NCBI GenBank assembly: GCA_900128395.1
Contig: LT649328.1
Location: forward strand, 1 to 37,299
From: Stramenopiles sp. TOSAG23-2
Taxonomy: Eukaryota; Sar
Length of the DNA: 37,299 bases
Direction of reading: 5' to 3'
Under the pieces are notes generated by a model. The model ran no database searches, was not told where the DNA came from, and saw only the letters and a program-made list of their open reading frames with translations. The translations under genes were made by a program, and so were the position numbers. Below are positions 8,280 through 17,693 of the stretch, piece by piece. Each line of letters begins with the position of its first letter. Position 1 is the stretch's first letter.

Positions 8280-10862
8280 ATGGCATTTCTTGGATTTCAC
8301 CAATCATCATCCTTATTAAACAACAACAATAACCACAATCAAATTGTTTTTAAAGATAAAAATGATAATGGTAGTATTGGTACTAGTAGAAACTTAGTAT
8401 ATAATCCTAATCAAAGTTATATTAATAATAACAATGGCAACATAATAAATATGCTGAATTTGAACGGTGCTTTGGGATTTCATAGTTACAATCGCCAAAC
8501 AACTTTACTTAGCAATCTTACATCCTCTATCCCCAGCAGCTTTGTACCTACCAATAGCAACAACAACATCTACTACAACGTTAATAATAATCATAATAAT
8601 CACAGTAATAATCATCATCAAACGACACAAAATAATAATAATAATCAGCCTGCTCGTAAAGGTGGTAAAGTAATTCTATACGATTCCAAAAACAAGGTGT
8701 GGATAGACACTGATACTGGTAAACCCGAAATTAGGAAGAAAAAAACGCGTAGACCAATAATAAAAAAAGCGCGTAGACCAATAATAAAAAAAGAGACTCG
8801 AAATGATCACAACACTCTTAGTGAGCGTAGAAGAAATCTTTCTATGGAAAATCCATATCGTAAACAGTGGATTGCATATTACAAAGAGTTGGATAAGGAA
8901 CTCGAATTCCAAGCGGCTGGGAGGAAAGTACGATTGCGTAGTTTACCAGCAGGTCAAACGGAAGGCATGCCGTTGGTAAGGAGAAAACCATCGCGAGAAG
9001 TCGTTGAGCGTAAAAAAGAAATCAATCTATTAAATACTATTGTTGATAATCGTGAGCAATCACAACGTACGTTGGGACAACAATTTCATGCAATGAATCG
9101 AACATTACGTATTGTCAGAATAACTTTTACAGGGGAAGATCCATTAATGAATGATTTCGTCTGGTTAGGTTTAATATTGGATTTCATATGTACTGGATTT
9201 TGTAACAAAGACGCAATTAATCATGTCAGACGCAAGAGTGGGTGCCAATTTGATATGATTCCATTAGCACTTCGACCATTTGTAAATGATTGGGTTATCT
9301 ATAAACGAGTTTTAAACCAATTGCCACTGATTCATTGCGTCAAATTATGTTTGTTTCGTTGGGTATGTCAATTATCTTCCAACGCATTAAAATTGATCCC
9401 TTTTAATGCGGAGGAGGACAAAGAATTCGAGAGCAATGAGATGGAAAATGACAGGAAGCGGATGGACTTTATGAAACGATGTCGAGAATACAAAATATTA
9501 TCTTATGAAACTTTGGAGCAGATACGAGAACTTGTTGCAAGTTTTGTTCAAATAACATTGGAAGACAAAGCTCATTTTGTTGATAATCGTCAGAAATATT
9601 TAGGACCGGAAGCATCGAAACAGGAGCGAACTAAGATATATCGTGGATCTACTACCAAATTAAAATGCCGCTTGACCAAGCACGGCCAAACGTTATTAAG
9701 CAATGCATGTGGTACGTTCCAACCAGTTGTTCCGGAACAATTGAAATACCCTACAGAAAATTCATTACTCAACAAGCACTTGTATGCACCAAATGAATTT
9801 TTATGCGAAGTGTATAATGAAAGGGTTTTGCCTGCCTACCCAATGTATGACCACAACAGTCGAAGATACGTCGCTGCGAACAATGGTGATACTTTGGCAG
9901 ATTATTATTGGGAAGATGAACCTTTCGATGATGGTACATCTTCAATTAGCGCCCATCGCAAGACAACATATATGCATGTTATCAGGCGAAACTTGTTTCA
10001 ACATCTTGCTGCTAATCCTGAAAGCTGTGCAATATATGCCTTACGTCAATATTATGGAAATGGGAAACATTTTTATTTGAAATTAAATGATATAAAAGAT
10101 TTTATTTTGAATACAGTATTGAAACGTGTACGTATCAACCCGGAAGGACAATCGGCGGCGCAGATGCCTTTTGTTAGTGAAACCGCTTTGAAGCAACCGT
10201 ATCATGATCGTCTCGCCAAGAGCAGATTTAACTTTACTGTTGCACAGGACAAAAAATCAGTACAGAAGAATCAATATGTCAAATGGATGAATGAACGGAG
10301 CACGGCCTGGCCAAAAGCGTCTTTGTTATTTCATGGAACAGGAATTGCAAAAGATATGGATATGAGCAAAATACGAAAAACGCCAGCAACGTATGGCTAT
10401 GGTACTAAATCTAATCCTAAAGGTGTAAAACGGAAATGGCCAATTAAAGATGGGGAGGCTCACAATAACGTTGCCGTGTATGTACCATGGAGTAAGAAAA
10501 AACCAAGGAAAGGACCAGACAGACGTAAAGAAAAGGTTGTGATGAGCGAAGAGAATCTGGTTGAGGGTACTTATCCAGTAAATCGTAGCAAAGGACAACC
10601 AAGTTATCCAAGAAATCGTAGAAGATATCGGAGAATAAAGATGGAGAATAAAGCTTCAATCAATAGTCAAATTGAAAAAAAAACTGCAATGAATATTAAT
10701 CCGAGTAACTATTCTTCGACTATTCACAATGATGCAACTACTAATGCGGAATTATTGTTATCATTATTTTCTAGCCGTAACAATAATGATACAATAAAAA
10801 TGGAAAGAAGGGAAAGATTCAGAGAACAGTTGCAAATGGCGACTGGCGGAGTGGAACTTTAG
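8280..10862 (+). CDS. 860-residue basic protein with FUBP-type tyrosine motif
   Basis: A single-exon gene. Residues 1-125 are Asn-rich and low in complexity. Residues 127-147 (GGKVILYDSKNKVWIDTDTG) look structured. Residues 152-174 are very basic and contain an 8-residue tandem repeat (RRPIIKKA/RRPIIKKE). Residues 191-201, NPYRKQWIAYY, match the tyrosine-rich motif (DUF1897 type) that recurs at the C-terminus of FUBP/KSRP proteins and is present in the KH gene at the right end of this window. About 245-620 is a complex, non-repetitive region that I do not recognise, with hydrophobic helices (FVWLGLILDFICTGF near 284-298). The C-terminal 150 residues are Lys/Arg-rich. I infer a nuclear, possibly RNA-linked protein, but no catalytic motif is visible. 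The ATG at 8280 follows the AG tract. Confidence 0.8.
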   Translation: MAFLGFHQSSSLLNNNNNHNQIVFKDKNDNGSIGTSRNLVYNPNQSYINNNNGNIINMLNLNGALGFHSYNRQTTLLSNLTSSIPSSFVPTNSNNNIYYNVNNNHNNHSNNHHQTTQNNNNNQPARKGGKVILYDSKNKVWIDTDTGKPEIRKKKTRRPIIKKARRPIIKKETRNDHNTLSERRRNLSMENPYRKQWIAYYKELDKELEFQAAGRKVRLRSLPAGQTEGMPLVRRKPSREVVERKKEINLLNTIVDNREQSQRTLGQQFHAMNRTLRIVRITFTGEDPLMNDFVWLGLILDFICTGFCNKDAINHVRRKSGCQFDMIPLALRPFVNDWVIYKRVLNQLPLIHCVKLCLFRWVCQLSSNALKLIPFNAEEDKEFESNEMENDRKRMDFMKRCREYKILSYETLEQIRELVASFVQITLEDKAHFVDNRQKYLGPEASKQERTKIYRGSTTKLKCRLTKHGQTLLSNACGTFQPVVPEQLKYPTENSLLNKHLYAPNEFLCEVYNERVLPAYPMYDHNSRRYVAANNGDTLADYYWEDEPFDDGTSSISAHRKTTYMHVIRRNLFQHLAANPESCAIYALRQYYGNGKHFYLKLNDIKDFILNTVLKRVRINPEGQSAAQMPFVSETALKQPYHDRLAKSRFNFTVAQDKKSVQKNQYVKWMNERSTAWPKASLLFHGTGIAKDMDMSKIRKTPATYGYGTKSNPKGVKRKWPIKDGEAHNNVAVYVPWSKKKPRKGPDRRKEKVVMSEENLVEGTYPVNRSKGQPSYPRNRRRYRRIKMENKASINSQIEKKTAMNINPSNYSSTIHNDATTNAELLLSLFSSRNNNDTIKMERRERFREQLQMATGGVEL
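8746..8793 (+). repeat. 24-bp perfect tandem repeat within coding sequence
   Basis: Two identical 24-bp units, 8746-8769 and 8770-8793, encode the repeated basic octapeptide RRPIIKK-A/E in the 860-residue protein. Perfect identity at synonymous sites points to a recent in-frame duplication. Confidence 0.9.
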
Positions 10863-11688
10863 TCATATATGTATGTATATATATATATATTAATATATAT
10901 ATATATTAGATATACATATATAATATGTGTACACAAAGGGATTTTTTTGAAACCACAATGTTAAAAATGTTATATATATTATGTTCTATTATATGGTACA
11001 AAGTATGACGTTCGAACGTTAGTACTTTTCGTACAAAATAATAAAATATTGAATCCCACCATGTACAATTTTGATAAAATGAAAATATTTTTTGTGTGAA
11101 AGAACAATATTATATCGTAGCTTTTTTTTATAATAGCTTTTTTTTATTTATAATGAAAGCTACAAACTCATATTGTTTTACAGCACAACATGTATATTTT
11201 TTTGAAAAACATGTCGTAATAATATTAAAAAAAAAAAATGACATAGGTACGACGAAGTTCGTATGATATATCTCAGAGTATATTTTTGCTGAGAGAGAGA
11301 GGAGAGAGAGAGATTTAAAATTAGTACGCGCGTTCGTACAGTATACGGTTAAAATCTAAGTTTGTAATATTTTTACACTTCTCTCGTGTTAAGTAATAAT
11401 GCTCAATACTCAATCGCAAGAATAATATGTTATCCTACTATAGTAAAGCTCTAATGCACCTCTGCAAACTAATTCGTATATATATATTTATAAAAAAATC
11501 GTGAATGTTTTATTATATTCACATCTATGTACGAACACAACTCCACAAAGACACCAACCAAACATTTTCTCTCTCCGTTTCTAAATGGTAAATATTCTTA
11601 CAACATACTTCGTAAAATACAACAAAAAGGTTTTTTGTATCTCTTTTGAAGTATTAATAATAGTATCTTCTCTTTTCATACAACTTTC
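10863..11688. other. convergent intergenic spacer (826 bp)
   Basis: The spacer lies between the ends of the 860-residue protein gene and the alcohol dehydrogenase gene. It holds TA repeats (10868-10925), the 12-bp perfect palindrome ACGTTCGAACGT (about 11009-11020), a purine GAGA tract (11291-11314) and many TCGTA/TACGA words. The open frame at 11585-11809 runs into the antisense of the dehydrogenase gene and is not convincing. Confidence 0.5.
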
Positions 11689-12942
11689 TTACATTCTACT
11701 CGATGGATACAATTCTTTATTATCCATTGCTGCCATGTACATTGCTGTTATTGCTTCTCTTGTTGCAGGTCTTGCATTGGTCATACCACTTAAATCAGTC
11801 AATGCTTGATTAACTAAAACAGGAATATCCTTTTCAGAGCCACCCATTTCACGAATGCTTTTTGCAGTTCCAACTGTAATAGATAATTCAGCAATTGCTT
11901 TAATTGCTTTTCTAGCATTTGCTTCGTCTGATAAATTGCTATCATAAACATTGAATGCTTTTGCAACTTCTGCATATTTATCAGCACGTACTGGCATATT
12001 GAATTCCATTACATGTGGTAGCATAGTTGCCAAGGTTTGTCCATGCGCTTGGTTTAATACTGCAGATAATGGATGGCCAACACCATGTACGAGTCCAAGC
12101 GAGGAGATGTTAAATGCAACACCTGCCATGTGGGATGCTAATTGCAATTTTTGACGTAAATCAACATTTGATAAATCATTCATCAATGCTGGCAAATATT
12201 GTGCAACTAATTTGATGGATCCATATGCGATTGCATCGCCATATTCGTTTTGGCCAGCAGAAGTAAATGCTTCTAATGCATGAGTTAAAACATCCATGCC
12301 ACACGTAGCTGTTGAATATCTTGGTACACCGACTGTCAATTTAGGATCCATGATAATTAAACTTGCTTTTGATGCATCGTTTGCATAAATTAATTTACGA
12401 TGTTTGTCCCCGGTAGTATCTGTAATGACAGCTGCACCGTTTGTTTCACTTGCAGTTCCAGATGTAGTTGGAATGGCAATAATCTTTGGGATTCCAGCAA
12501 GATTGCCGATTCTTTCTTTGGGTCTCATGGTTCCAAAATCAATAGAATCCTGGTCTTTTGCTAAAGCTGGTATGATAGTAGCGTCTAATATACTATCATA
12601 ATTTTGTGCAGATAATGCTGCAATTGATTTTCCAGCATCCATGGATGAACCACCACCTAATGTTACCACTACAGTTGTACCAGTTTTCATCAATTCTTTT
12701 AATAATTTTGCACCTGCATCTACAACATCGACTGTTGGATTTGCAACGACATTATCGTATACTACACAGTTAATATTGGATTCTTTTATTTTATCGCTAA
12801 TTTGTGCAGTAAGACCAACTTTTGTCAATCCTTTATCAGTGATAACAAAAGCATTTTTGGCACCAAAGCCTTGTAAGCTCCTTCCTAATTGGTTGATGAC
12901 ATCAACACCATGTAATAAATTCGGTACGGATTTTACGTTCAT
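11689..12942 (-). CDS. iron-containing (group III) alcohol dehydrogenase
   Basis: This 417-residue, single-exon NAD(P)-dependent dehydrogenase oxidises alcohols or reduces aldehydes with a bound divalent metal. The nucleotide-binding GGGSSMDAGK is at 96-105. The metal ligands, placed by the FucO-type spacing, are all present: Asp217 and His221 in GMDVLTHALEAF, His286 in GLVHGVGHPL, and His300 in NQAHG. PTTSGTASE is at 158-166. The usual length is about 385, and the excess is largely an insertion near 111-150. There is no obvious mitochondrial presequence, because the protein starts directly with the family's first strand (MNVKSVPNLLHG), so a cytosolic location is likely. Group III dehydrogenases are mainly bacterial and are scattered in protists, and past transfer is plausible but not shown here. 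The substrate cannot be named. Confidence 0.93.
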   Translation of the reverse strand: MNVKSVPNLLHGVDVINQLGRSLQGFGAKNAFVITDKGLTKVGLTAQISDKIKESNINCVVYDNVVANPTVDVVDAGAKLLKELMKTGTTVVVTLGGGSSMDAGKSIAALSAQNYDSILDATIIPALAKDQDSIDFGTMRPKERIGNLAGIPKIIAIPTTSGTASETNGAAVITDTTGDKHRKLIYANDASKASLIIMDPKLTVGVPRYSTATCGMDVLTHALEAFTSAGQNEYGDAIAYGSIKLVAQYLPALMNDLSNVDLRQKLQLASHMAGVAFNISSLGLVHGVGHPLSAVLNQAHGQTLATMLPHVMEFNMPVRADKYAEVAKAFNVYDSNLSDEANARKAIKAIAELSITVGTAKSIREMGGSEKDIPVLVNQALTDLSGMTNARPATREAITAMYMAAMDNKELYPSSRM

Positions 12943-13250
12943 TTTTGCTGCTTGCTGTGTATGTTTTGTTATTACTTTTGTTTGCTAATTATATTTCTGG
13001 TTGTTTCCTTTTAATTCTTACTTTTTCTTTTTCTATATTGTCTACATATCCAACAGTATATTTCGTTTACGTTGGACAGAACCAATATCTAATCAATAAT
13101 ACAATAATTTAAATTATAAATAATTATGAAGAGAAGAAAGATATAAAGAGAGGTGTGTATTTGCGCAAATTATAATTACAGCAGTCGATCAGATGTATTA
13201 AATCTGCAATCTGGCAATCACACCCCCCTCCGATAAACGCCTCCTTTCCT

Positions 13251-13420
13251 CCATAATTTTATATTTAAGTACAATATTAGTATACCATAAGTTAACTACT
13301 TGATAGGAAATCGACAAAAAATAGAAAAAATGTAACCATAATTTTCTATTTAAGTACAATATTAGTATACTATAAGTTAACTACTTGATAGTAAATCGAC
13401 AAAAAATGTAAAAAATGTAA
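13251..13420. repeat. 85-bp tandem duplication of the element's left arm
   Basis: Units 13251-13335 and 13336-13420 align without gaps over 85 bp with five mismatches. The unit includes ten bases of sequence left of the element's inferred end, so either the duplication happened after insertion or the true end lies further left. Confidence 0.9.
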
Positions 13421-13560
13421 TAAATTTTGTACTATTTTGGTACGAAATTTTATGCTATCAAATTTGTAACATTTTTTTCATTTTTTGATTTTTTGTCGAT
13501 TGTTTTGATGATTTCCAATCAAATTGTTACATTATAGTATACTAATAGTGTACTTAAATG
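13262..13560. mobile_element. 299-bp foldback/MITE-like element, possible TA duplication
   Basis: The left end TATTTAAGTACAATATTAG (13262-13280) and the inverted right end (about 13542-13560) are imperfect inverted copies, and the symmetry continues inward for roughly 85-100 bp, through the ATCGACAAAAAAT word and its inverse ATTTTTTGTCGAT. Both ends are bordered by TA (13260-13261 and 13561-13562), as in Tc1/mariner-type elements, but TA is cheap evidence in such AT-rich DNA. The left arm has been tandemly duplicated, so the element has two left arms and one right arm. There is no coding capacity. Confidence 0.65.
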
Positions 13561-13991
13561 TAAAAATATCGGTAGCATCCAAATAGCAGGTATAATAGAT
13601 ATGTAGCACACTACATCAAGAGCACTTCGAGATGTCGATATTAATATTTTAGATATAACATTATATAGTGCTAGTATTTGCATGTATAAATATATGGTAA
13701 TAATTGCCTTATCCTTTTTATATTTTCAGTCCCACTTACACTCATCAAAAAAGATACTTTTAAATAAAAATACAAAATTATTAATTATTGTGGGTATGTG
13801 GAAGGGAGGAGTTCTGGGATATAGATTACAAACCGTATAATTATGTATTAATATCTATTTATGTACCATTTAAATTGCTTCTTTTTTAAATAATAGACAT
13901 TACATATCGACGAAGTTACCGTGCCATTCTCTATTTCCCGTATATATATATATTAGTTTTAAAACCATTGTTCTCGTCCCCAACAACCATC

Positions 13992-14885
13992 ATGAGATAT
14001 TACAGCGTTGAAGATGGTGTGAAAACTGCGAAAAAAACATCAGCAGTATGTTTAGTTTTAACTGAAAATGTTTGTAATCCATTTTGTGAAACTATTAAAT
14101 CTATCTTTCGATATAAAAATATACCATTTATTGGTATTAATCAAAATGATGTGAAAGATGGTGCATACACTGGAAATGTGACTGCCCCACAAGCTATATG
14201 GGAAAATGTTGCTCCACGTATAACAAACCTTGAAATATTAATTGAAGCAGAAAATCGACATCCTAATCCTCGTTTATTACCAAATGATGGTATGGATCGA
14301 GCACTTTGTTTAGGATTGTGTCAAGAAATTGGTGGACCATATGGATTTTGTTACCATGTTCGTTCTTTCCGCATGTTAGAAACGTGGGGATTACCATATA
14401 AAACAAGCGGTGATGCTAGTAATGTTGGTAGTATGGGATATAAATACGGGGCAACAGATGAAGTATATGACAATGCTCCACAACGGATGGTTAATATTTT
14501 AAATGTTTTATCAAAACAATTGCATAAACAATTAAAAGAAAATGATAGTCATTATTATATTGGTAATCAAGTGACTGCAGTCGATATTTATTCAGCATGG
14601 GCAATGGCAATGGTTTCGCCAGAATTTTATGATTGTGAAGGTACAATAGCACCAATACCATTCTTTCAAAAATATACATGGTCAGCAGAAAATTATGTTG
14701 GAACAAAATGGGAACAAACATTTAATGCAGTTGATCCAATATTATTACAACATCGTGATATGATGTTTAAAAATCATTTACAAAAATTTGATTTTATTGA
14801 TGAAACTATACCAGAAAGTAACAGTTCTAAATTTTTTGGTGCAATGTTGAAAAAGAAACAGGAAGAACGACAAGCAAAAATGTAA
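13992..14885 (+). CDS. glutathione S-transferase-like protein
   Basis: The longest open frame starts at a TTG at 13968, and the first ATG is at 13992, giving 297 residues (MRYYSVEDG...), which I take as the start. Residues about 17-95 have the alternating strand/helix pattern of a thioredoxin-like fold (SAVCLVLTENVCNPFCETIK, then FRYKNIPFIGI). Residues about 155-255 contain the helical GST C-terminal pattern, including NVLSKQLHKQL, HYYIGNQVTAVDIYSAWAMAM, in which an Asp sits in the N-capping position typical of GSTs. The classical cis-Pro and SNAIL glutathione motifs are not clear. The middle stretch DRALCLGLCQEIGGPYGFCYHVRSF is probably a family-specific signature. Enzymatic conjugation of glutathione is therefore only inferred. 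It converges on the membrane-protein gene after 277 bp. Confidence 0.75.
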   Translation: MRYYSVEDGVKTAKKTSAVCLVLTENVCNPFCETIKSIFRYKNIPFIGINQNDVKDGAYTGNVTAPQAIWENVAPRITNLEILIEAENRHPNPRLLPNDGMDRALCLGLCQEIGGPYGFCYHVRSFRMLETWGLPYKTSGDASNVGSMGYKYGATDEVYDNAPQRMVNILNVLSKQLHKQLKENDSHYYIGNQVTAVDIYSAWAMAMVSPEFYDCEGTIAPIPFFQKYTWSAENYVGTKWEQTFNAVDPILLQHRDMMFKNHLQKFDFIDETIPESNSSKFFGAMLKKKQEERQAKM

Positions 14886-15162
14886 AGAAAAGAGGATTGT
14901 TTATTTTGGTGTGTAAAATGTATGTGTGTAAAAATCTTTATAAAAATGAATTTTCAAATAATATACTCGTAAATATCAAAAAAATATATTATTTTACAAA
15001 AGCTCTTCATCAAACACACACATTCAAATAGTATTCCGACGAGTTCGTAATTATATATGCATATTACGAAGTATTAAATATATATATTCTCGTACGTAAA
15101 ATTATATTTAATACGAGCGTACGTATTTCACACATCTCATAAACATCTCATCATCATACCAA

Positions 15163-16671
15163 TCATACCACCTTTACCACCATCATGCTATTCCGTAATT
15201 TACGTTTTCGTACAATTTGTGCATGACTATTCATTTTCTTTATAACATTATTATTCTTATCATCTTCACCATTACTACTATCCAATATTTGATGTTTCCC
15301 ACCCTTACCTCCTTCTCCCCCACTTGCCATCATCAACAACAACACTTGCTGTTTATAACTATTTCGAACTATTTGATAAATAAATAAAACAGATAAAAGT
15401 ACAATGATTAAATATGATGTTTGTAAAATATTTGCTAATAATCGAAATGTTTTCAAATTAAAATGTTCAATTGATAATGTGCTAAATAAAACAACTATTA
15501 ATAGACGTAAGATGGTGAAAATAGCTACTATAAATTCAAGTTTTGATACATTTAAATGGATAACATCATTCATAGATATTCGACATACACGTATTAAAAC
15601 TTGTGTTTGTAAAATGAATAAGAAATATTCAATCATTTGAAATATATTTGCAACTATAGCAAGACTACAATCCATATATTCTGATATACTAAATAAAAGC
15701 ATCGCTTCGTTTGTTGTAATTACTGTATCTGGATAATATTTATCTACCTGATCAAAGCAATTTTTCCATTGACCTTCTTCATTTGGTAATCGTATCCATC
15801 CACCAGGATCTAATACCTCTGTTGCATTTGGAATATATTTACACATATCTCCTGCAAGTTCAGCAGTAAATGCATAACTAAATTTTATTTGTTCCAATGC
15901 TAAAATGAACAAAACAGGTATACCAGATATTAAATTTGTTGTCAATCGTGATGATAAACCATGTACATCCGTTTTATATAAATAAATTAATGTTTTTGTC
16001 ATAACACAATATAAATTATACATATACAACATAATAATAATACTAACAATAAATGGAATTACAATTGAAAATATAATATTATCATCTAAATCATCAGCTG
16101 CATTGTTTTTTGCACTTGTATAAAGATCAATCCATGTTAACCATGCACATATAAATGGAAACAAAACAGCTTGTAATAATTCATAATCTATTATTATCGT
16201 CTTATTGTTTTTACAACATCTAGTAGAACCTCGATTGTTGTTTTCTATGTTATTATTATTATCATCATCATCATTGTCATCTAATTTTTTTTTAGTAGTA
16301 GTAGTAGTAATAATTTTTTCAAGTTGATATGATTTTTTAGAATTATGTTTAAAATTAAATGAATGGGACGGGATATTATTTGCCCATAAAATCAAACTAC
16401 CATATAATTGTAGACCTAATAATGCATTTCCTAATGATATACCTGTATATCTATATACTAATAACCATATTGTATTTAATACGATTTGTCCTCCTTTAAT
16501 AACTCGTGAAAATTTCAATTTTTTCATCGCTAATGCTTTAAATATATTTCCTTTCTTAACATGATGTCTTTTCGTCGCATCACCACCATGTATTTTTTTC
16601 TTCTTCCAATATCGTTGAATTTTTATTAATTTTCTTACATCCTTTGAATCTTTAATTAATTTTGAAGTTTG

Positions 16672-16704
<33 letters not shown>

Positions 16705-16708
16705 GTTA

Positions 16709-16752
<44 letters not shown>

Positions 16753-16860
16753 GTTGTTGTTGTTGGAAATATTTTTCTGTTTTTTTTTCGATAGAAATAA
16801 TGGATTTATTTGTACATGTTGTTGTTGTGCATGCTGCTGTATATTATTATTATTTGACAT
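15163..16860 (-). CDS. multipass membrane protein with a 30-residue Asn run
   Basis: A 565-residue single-exon protein. The N-terminus is Gln/Asn-rich and includes 30 consecutive Asn (33-62), followed by a basic region with an IQ-like helix (KLIKIQRYWKKKK, 77-89). Hydrophobic segments lie at roughly 125-160, 225-246, 262-284, 306-322, 398-420, 441-461 and 473-497, giving about seven or eight membrane passes. Between 323 and 385 is a Cys-containing loop (Cys340, Cys368) that may face the lumen or exterior. A cytosol-like low-complexity insert (183-218) separates the first two blocks, and the C-terminal 65 residues are charged. The layout recalls uncharacterised polytopic proteins of protists. 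I do not recognise a transporter or receptor signature. The start ATG is at 16858-16860. Confidence 0.8.
16675..16764 (-). repeat. trinucleotide tract encoding 30 Asn
   Basis: On the plus strand the tract reads ATT/GTT triplets without interruption, which are AAT/AAC Asn codons on the coding strand. It starts and ends in frame. Such tracts mutate by slippage, and the length will probably differ between strains. Confidence 0.95.
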
Positions 16861-17693
16861 GATTTATATATAATAACAATAATACTAATAATATAAATTA
16901 TTTACTTGTAATATAATAAATATATATTAAATAATTATAAAAAAATGTTGTTATTTTGTTTCACTTTTTCTATGTTGTAACTATGGTTTTAGTTTTTATG
17001 AGGAATAAAATGTTGTACGGGTATATAGTATATAATATCGTCACAATCACCACCTACCTATTCGACATATTAATATATTCACTCACAATATATATATATA
17101 TATTTAACCTTCTCGTCGGGGCATTTTTAAATTCTGTAACTTGTGCACTTCAAGAAGAAGAATATATTTATAAGTAGCTACCAAGTATGCCTGTGGTATT
17201 TGCATATTAAAGACACCTCAAAATAGTGGGGTTCTTATAAGTATAGATTTAGTATACTAGCTCTGTATGTATTTGATATTTGATATGTAGATCTCGTGGA
17301 TCGTAATCGCGTGATGGAGTTAATCAATCCATAAAATCCAAAAATGACCAATCCCAGCAATGTAAATTTGGATGAAAATATCTAGAATATCCGATTTTTT
17401 AATATTATTATCCTATATAAATCTATATTTATGGTATACTAAATCTATACTTATTGGGAGCGTGTAGGAATTCGTTTTGGGGCTTTTTTAGCCAAAAAAG
17501 CTCGTGCCAAAAAAAAACATAGAATTTAAAACTATTAAAAATACAAAATGTTTAATGAAGATGGAAGTACTCAATATATTATCAAATCAATTAAAACAAC
17601 AAGATATTCAAGAGTTATAGGTTTTATTTATATTTTTTTCTTATTCAAAAATCACGTATATATATATATACAGAAGATAGTGGTTTCTACAAC
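16861..17693. other. divergent intergenic spacer (833 bp)
   Basis: The spacer lies between the 5' ends of the membrane-protein gene and COX15. It contains TA-rich DNA (16861-16950, 17085-17105), a MITE-like element (17216-17482) and, immediately before COX15, a TA repeat at about 17655-17672. An open frame at 16956-17177 begins with TTG and has AT-driven Ile/Tyr/Leu composition, so I do not call it a gene. Confidence 0.5.
17216..17482. mobile_element. MITE-like element, family A, copy 1
   Basis: The left arm contains ATAAGTATAGATTTAGTATAC (17237-17257) and the right arm contains its exact inverse (17434-17454). Towards the tips, CCTCAAAA (17216) mirrors TTTTGGGG (ending 17482). The core is non-coding. 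The same arm occurs at 24787-24833, which shows a dispersed family. I found no convincing target-site duplication. Confidence 0.65.

Larger units (their letters stand above)
12943..13991. other. divergent intergenic spacer (1.05 kb)
   Basis: The spacer holds the probable promoters of the dehydrogenase gene (leftward) and the GST-like gene (rightward). Its centre is occupied by a foldback element (13262-13560). The left part has a C-rich stretch (about 13221-13255). The right part (13570-13990) is AT-rich, with GAGCACTTCGAGATGTCG near 13620 the only less AT-rich patch. I see no gene. Confidence 0.5.

Noticed and set aside
13968-13991. Upstream extension of the GST-like gene by eight residues
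   Set aside because: The extension starts at TTG. The ATG at 13992 is a normal start, and the extra residues add nothing conserved.
16956-17177. 73-residue rightward open frame, hydrophobic
   Set aside because: It begins with TTG, not ATG, and its Ile/Tyr-rich content follows from TA repeats.
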